Below are positions 6,250 to 7,846 of a stretch of DNA of 7,846 nucleotides, piece by piece. The position numbers and the translations under genes are program-made. This DNA comes from an uncultured Actinomycetes bacterium (GTDB taxonomy: Bacteria > Actinomycetota > Coriobacteriia > Coriobacteriales > RUG844). Numbering within the stretch: the first letter of the stretch is position 1; each line of letters opens with the position of its first letter. The notes under the pieces were generated by a model. That model saw only the letters and a program-made list of their open reading frames with translations. It made no database searches and was not told where the DNA came from. The stretch lies in contig OMSY01000130.1 of assembly GCA_900313875.1 (NCBI GenBank), positions 1 through 7,846 of the forward strand. The letters run 5' to 3'.

Positions 6250-6969
6250 TCACCAGACACGCGCGCAGACCACCGCCCTCACCTCCTCGGCCCCTCCTTC
6301 GAGCAGCGCCCGCGCGGCCTCGCTGAGCGTCACGCCGGTGGTGAGCACATCATCGACCAGAAGCACATGACACCCCCGGATGCGCGGACGCGCATCGTCC
6401 ACGAGCACGAAGGCCCCCTGGACGTTCCGCGCCCTCCCCCTGCGGTCAAGGGCGCGCTGGTCCGCGGACTTGCCACACATCAGCGCATCGCAGACCTCGA
6501 TGTGCATCATACGACCCGCCAAGGCAGCCACCCTCTCCATATGATCGAAGCCGCGCCTCCTGTACGCCTCGGGGGAATCCGGGATGAAGACGAGGACATC
6601 GGCCCAGCTACGCCAGTCCTCCCCCGCCGCCAAGGCGAGCAGACGCGCGATGGGTCCCGCAAGACGGGTCTCCCCCTCGTCCTTGTAGAGCGTGAGCATC
6701 CGTTCGACCGTTCCCTCGAACCTGCCTGCCGCACGTGCGCCGGTGAAGGGGAAGTCCCCCTCGGCGCGCGATGGCGTGCATTGCGTGCAGACGAGGCTGC
6801 CGAACGGGGCGCCGCAATGGGGACAGGCGGTCACGGGGTCGATGAGCGGCAGCGCCGCCTCGCACTCGGGGCACAGGAGGCTACCGAGCGCATCGCATCC
6901 CACGCAGCGCGTGGGCCAGAACAGCTCGACGAATGCATCCAGCATATCGCGGAGAATCTCGACCATCAT
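6250..6969 (-). CDS. comF: ComF-family phosphoribosyltransferase-like protein
   Basis: A 239-residue ComF-family protein, the expected family length. The N-terminus has four cysteine pairs, C22/C25, C33/C36, C49/C52 and C61/C64, forming the family's double zinc ribbon. The C-terminus has the phosphoribosyl-pyrophosphate-binding signature VLLVDDVLTTGVTL (202-215), with the PDSPEAYRRRGFDHM stretch upstream that is typical of the family. ComF proteins act in DNA uptake in competent bacteria (ComFC of Bacillus), but many non-competent species keep the gene and its biochemical role is unsettled. The frame is open to 7101, but the extra 44 residues look non-coding and no ATG there has a ribosome-binding site. 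ATG ATG at 6969/6966, just after a G8 tract, gives the family N-terminus, so one of these is the start. It lies 152 nt after the mtnA gene. comF is commonly followed by hpf; here about 5.9 kb separates them. Confidence 0.9.
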   Translation of the reverse strand: MMVEILRDMLDAFVELFWPTRCVGCDALGSLLCPECEAALPLIDPVTACPHCGAPFGSLVCTQCTPSRAEGDFPFTGARAAGRFEGTVERMLTLYKDEGETRLAGPIARLLALAAGEDWRSWADVLVFIPDSPEAYRRRGFDHMERVAALAGRMMHIEVCDALMCGKSADQRALDRRGRARNVQGAFVLVDDARPRIRGCHVLLVDDVLTTGVTLSEAARALLEGGAEEVRAVVCARVW

Positions 6970-6977
6970 CCCCCCCC
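6970..6977 (-). promoter_or_regulatory. G8 tract serving as ribosome-binding site of comF
   Basis: On the minus strand eight consecutive G directly precede ATGATG. No other purine-rich ribosome-binding site lies at the right distance; GGAGAGG upstream is 13 nt from the first ATG. The tract therefore probably serves as the binding site and favours the second ATG (6966) by spacing. Homopolymers of this length are prone to slipped-strand length change, which would alter spacing rather than reading frame. Confidence 0.45.
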
Positions 6978-7015
6978 AGACGCCTCTCCGCCATCCACGC
7001 ATATTGTCGCATGGG

Positions 7016-7084
7016 GCGTGTTGCATCTGACCGAATGGCGGAGGAGCGCAGACGGAAGCGCATCGCAACGGAATCGCAACACGC
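7016..7084. repeat. Long inverted repeat in the mtnA–comF gap
   Basis: GCGTGTTGC (7016-7024) and GCAACACGC (7076-7084) are perfect 9-nt arms 51 nt apart. Adding the outer GGG/CCC with one bulge gives about 12 pairs. The interior contains a tandem near-repeat ATCGCAAC-GGA-ATCGCAAC (7062-7080) and a GCGC-based small hairpin. No T-run follows on the minus strand, so it is not an obvious terminator of mtnA. It would fold in the comF leader. Confidence 0.5.
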
Positions 7085-7121
7085 TCCCAGAACAGCTGCA
7101 TATGAGGGGGGCGGATGACCC

Positions 7122-7846
7122 TCAGGAAACGGCGAGACTCGAGATGATATCTCCGGGAGGATAGACACCCCGCTCGGTGACGATGGCGGTCACGAGCTCG
7201 GCGGGCGTCACGTCGAAGGCCGGGTTCTCGATAGCCACCCCCTGCGGGGTCGTGCGCATCCAGACCCGGGCCCGAAGCCCCTCCCCATCCTCTTCCAGGA
7301 CGATCTCATGCCCATCCGCCGAGTGCAGCACGCACGGCCCCGTCTCGAGAACGGTGCGCAGGTCAGCCTCGCGACGCGGGTCCCCGACGGAGAAGCCACC
7401 CGTGGCCCCGAACCCCGCAAGCTCCCGGACATCCCGCTGCTCCACCACGACGTCCGTACCGGCAGCACATGAGGGGTCGATGGTCGAGTTGGGAGCGGCA
7501 ACATAGAACGGAACCCCGTGCATCCTGGCAAGACATGCGAGCTCATAGGTGCCCACCTTGTTGGCCACATCGCCGTTCGCGCAGATCCGGTCGGCACCGA
7601 CCACCACCGCATCCACACTCCCCGCGGCCATGAGTGCCGCAGCGGCGTCATCGCATAGAAGCGAACAGGGGACCTTCGCCCTCATCATCTCCCATGCCGT
7701 CAGACGCGCACCCTGGTTCACCGGGCGTGTCTCCCGGATCCAGACATGCGAGACAAGATCCCTTGCGAACGCTGCATAGATGACGCCCGTCGCCGTACCG
7801 TAACGCGCGGTCGCGAGCGACCCGGCATTGCAATGCGTCATGACCC
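7122..7846 (-). CDS. mtnA: Methylthioribose-1-phosphate isomerase, 5' end outside window
   Basis: This is the C-terminal ~241 residues of an MtnA-type enzyme of the eIF2B-related sugar-phosphate isomerase family. MtnA converts 5-methylthioribose-1-phosphate to the ribulose form in the methionine salvage pathway, in the cytoplasm. Diagnostic motifs are THCNAGSLATARYGTA with the catalytic cysteine, ETRPVNQGARLTAWE, VVGADRICANGDVANKVGTY with the catalytic aspartate, PFYVAAPNSTID, and NPAFDVTPAELVTAIVTERG. The frame runs off the window at 7846; the Met at 7841 lies inside the THCNAG motif and is not the start. Between VEQRDVREL and ENPAFDVTP there are about 64 residues where typical family members have about 16, an insertion of roughly 48 residues (about 7250-7418). 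A related ribose-1,5-bisphosphate isomerase is a less likely alternative. The stop at 7122 overlaps a 6-bp TGAGGG/CCCTCA hairpin (7103-7124). Confidence 0.87.
   Translation of the reverse strand, partial: VMTHCNAGSLATARYGTATGVIYAAFARDLVSHVWIRETRPVNQGARLTAWEMMRAKVPCSLLCDDAAAALMAAGSVDAVVVGADRICANGDVANKVGTYELACLARMHGVPFYVAAPNSTIDPSCAAGTDVVVEQRDVRELAGFGATGGFSVGDPRREADLRTVLETGPCVLHSADGHEIVLEEDGEGLRARVWMRTTPQGVAIENPAFDVTPAELVTAIVTERGVYPPGDIISSLAVS

Noticed and set aside
5999..6370. Plus-strand frames of 123 and 94 residues overlapping the comF end
   Set aside because: They are partly antisense to the comF zinc/PRPP protein, with biased composition and no supporting signals.
6970..7101. 44-residue N-terminal extension of ComF
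   Set aside because: The extension has no ribosome-binding site and no family similarity. The family N-terminus starts at the ATG pair 6969/6966.
1..7846. CRISPR array, insertion sequence or phage attachment site
   Set aside because: There are no regularly spaced repeats, transposase fragments or terminal inverted repeats with target duplications; the only long repeat is between the twin lipoprotein genes.

Overview
The window comes from a GC-rich bacterium, most likely an actinomycete-type organism. The mix of low-GC-style lipoprotein amino-acid transporters with GC-rich codon use, and the comF–hpf neighbourhood, fits Coriobacteriia (the Olsenella/Atopobium/Collinsella group). That assignment is an inference from gene style, not a database match. 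Every gene I can support lies on the minus strand, so transcription runs from high to low coordinates. The many long plus-strand frames are antisense artefacts of GC-rich coding DNA.

In transcription order: (a) 7846-7122, the 3' part of an MtnA-type methylthioribose-1-phosphate isomerase gene, cut by the window edge; (b) 6969-6250, a ComF-family phosphoribosyltransferase-like protein preceded by a 152-nt leader with a long inverted repeat and a G8 tract at the ribosome-binding site; (c) 6249-5868, a 382-nt non-coding stretch with several small hairpins; (d) 5867-4923, a divergent orphan solute-binding lipoprotein followed by a strong terminator hairpin (4845-4877); (e) 4844-4671, an AT-rich presumed promoter/operator region; (f) 4670-564, an amino-acid ABC transporter operon: two tandem paralogous solute-binding lipoproteins, a permease with an unusual N-terminal extracytoplasmic domain, and an ATPase with an N-terminal zinc ribbon, ending in a 13-bp hairpin (476-507); (g) 365-1, the start of hpf (ribosome hibernation factor), cut by the window edge.

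The four-gene unit is a complete polar amino-acid importer. Either lipoprotein would capture substrate outside the membrane, the GlnP/HisM-type permease would form the pore, and the GlnQ/HisP-type ATPase would drive it. The permease and ATPase genes overlap by 14 nt, which suggests translational coupling. Substrate specificity cannot be read from the sequence. The importer and the orphan lipoprotein lie between comF and hpf, which are adjacent in many Gram-positive genomes, so this looks like an accessory block set into a conserved neighbourhood.

I found no wholly new system. The most unusual points are the two atypical fusions in the transporter (extracytoplasmic domain on the permease, zinc ribbon on the ATPase), the mosaic near-identity of the twin binding proteins, the orphan binding protein lacking the usual ligand residues, and an apparent insertion in MtnA.
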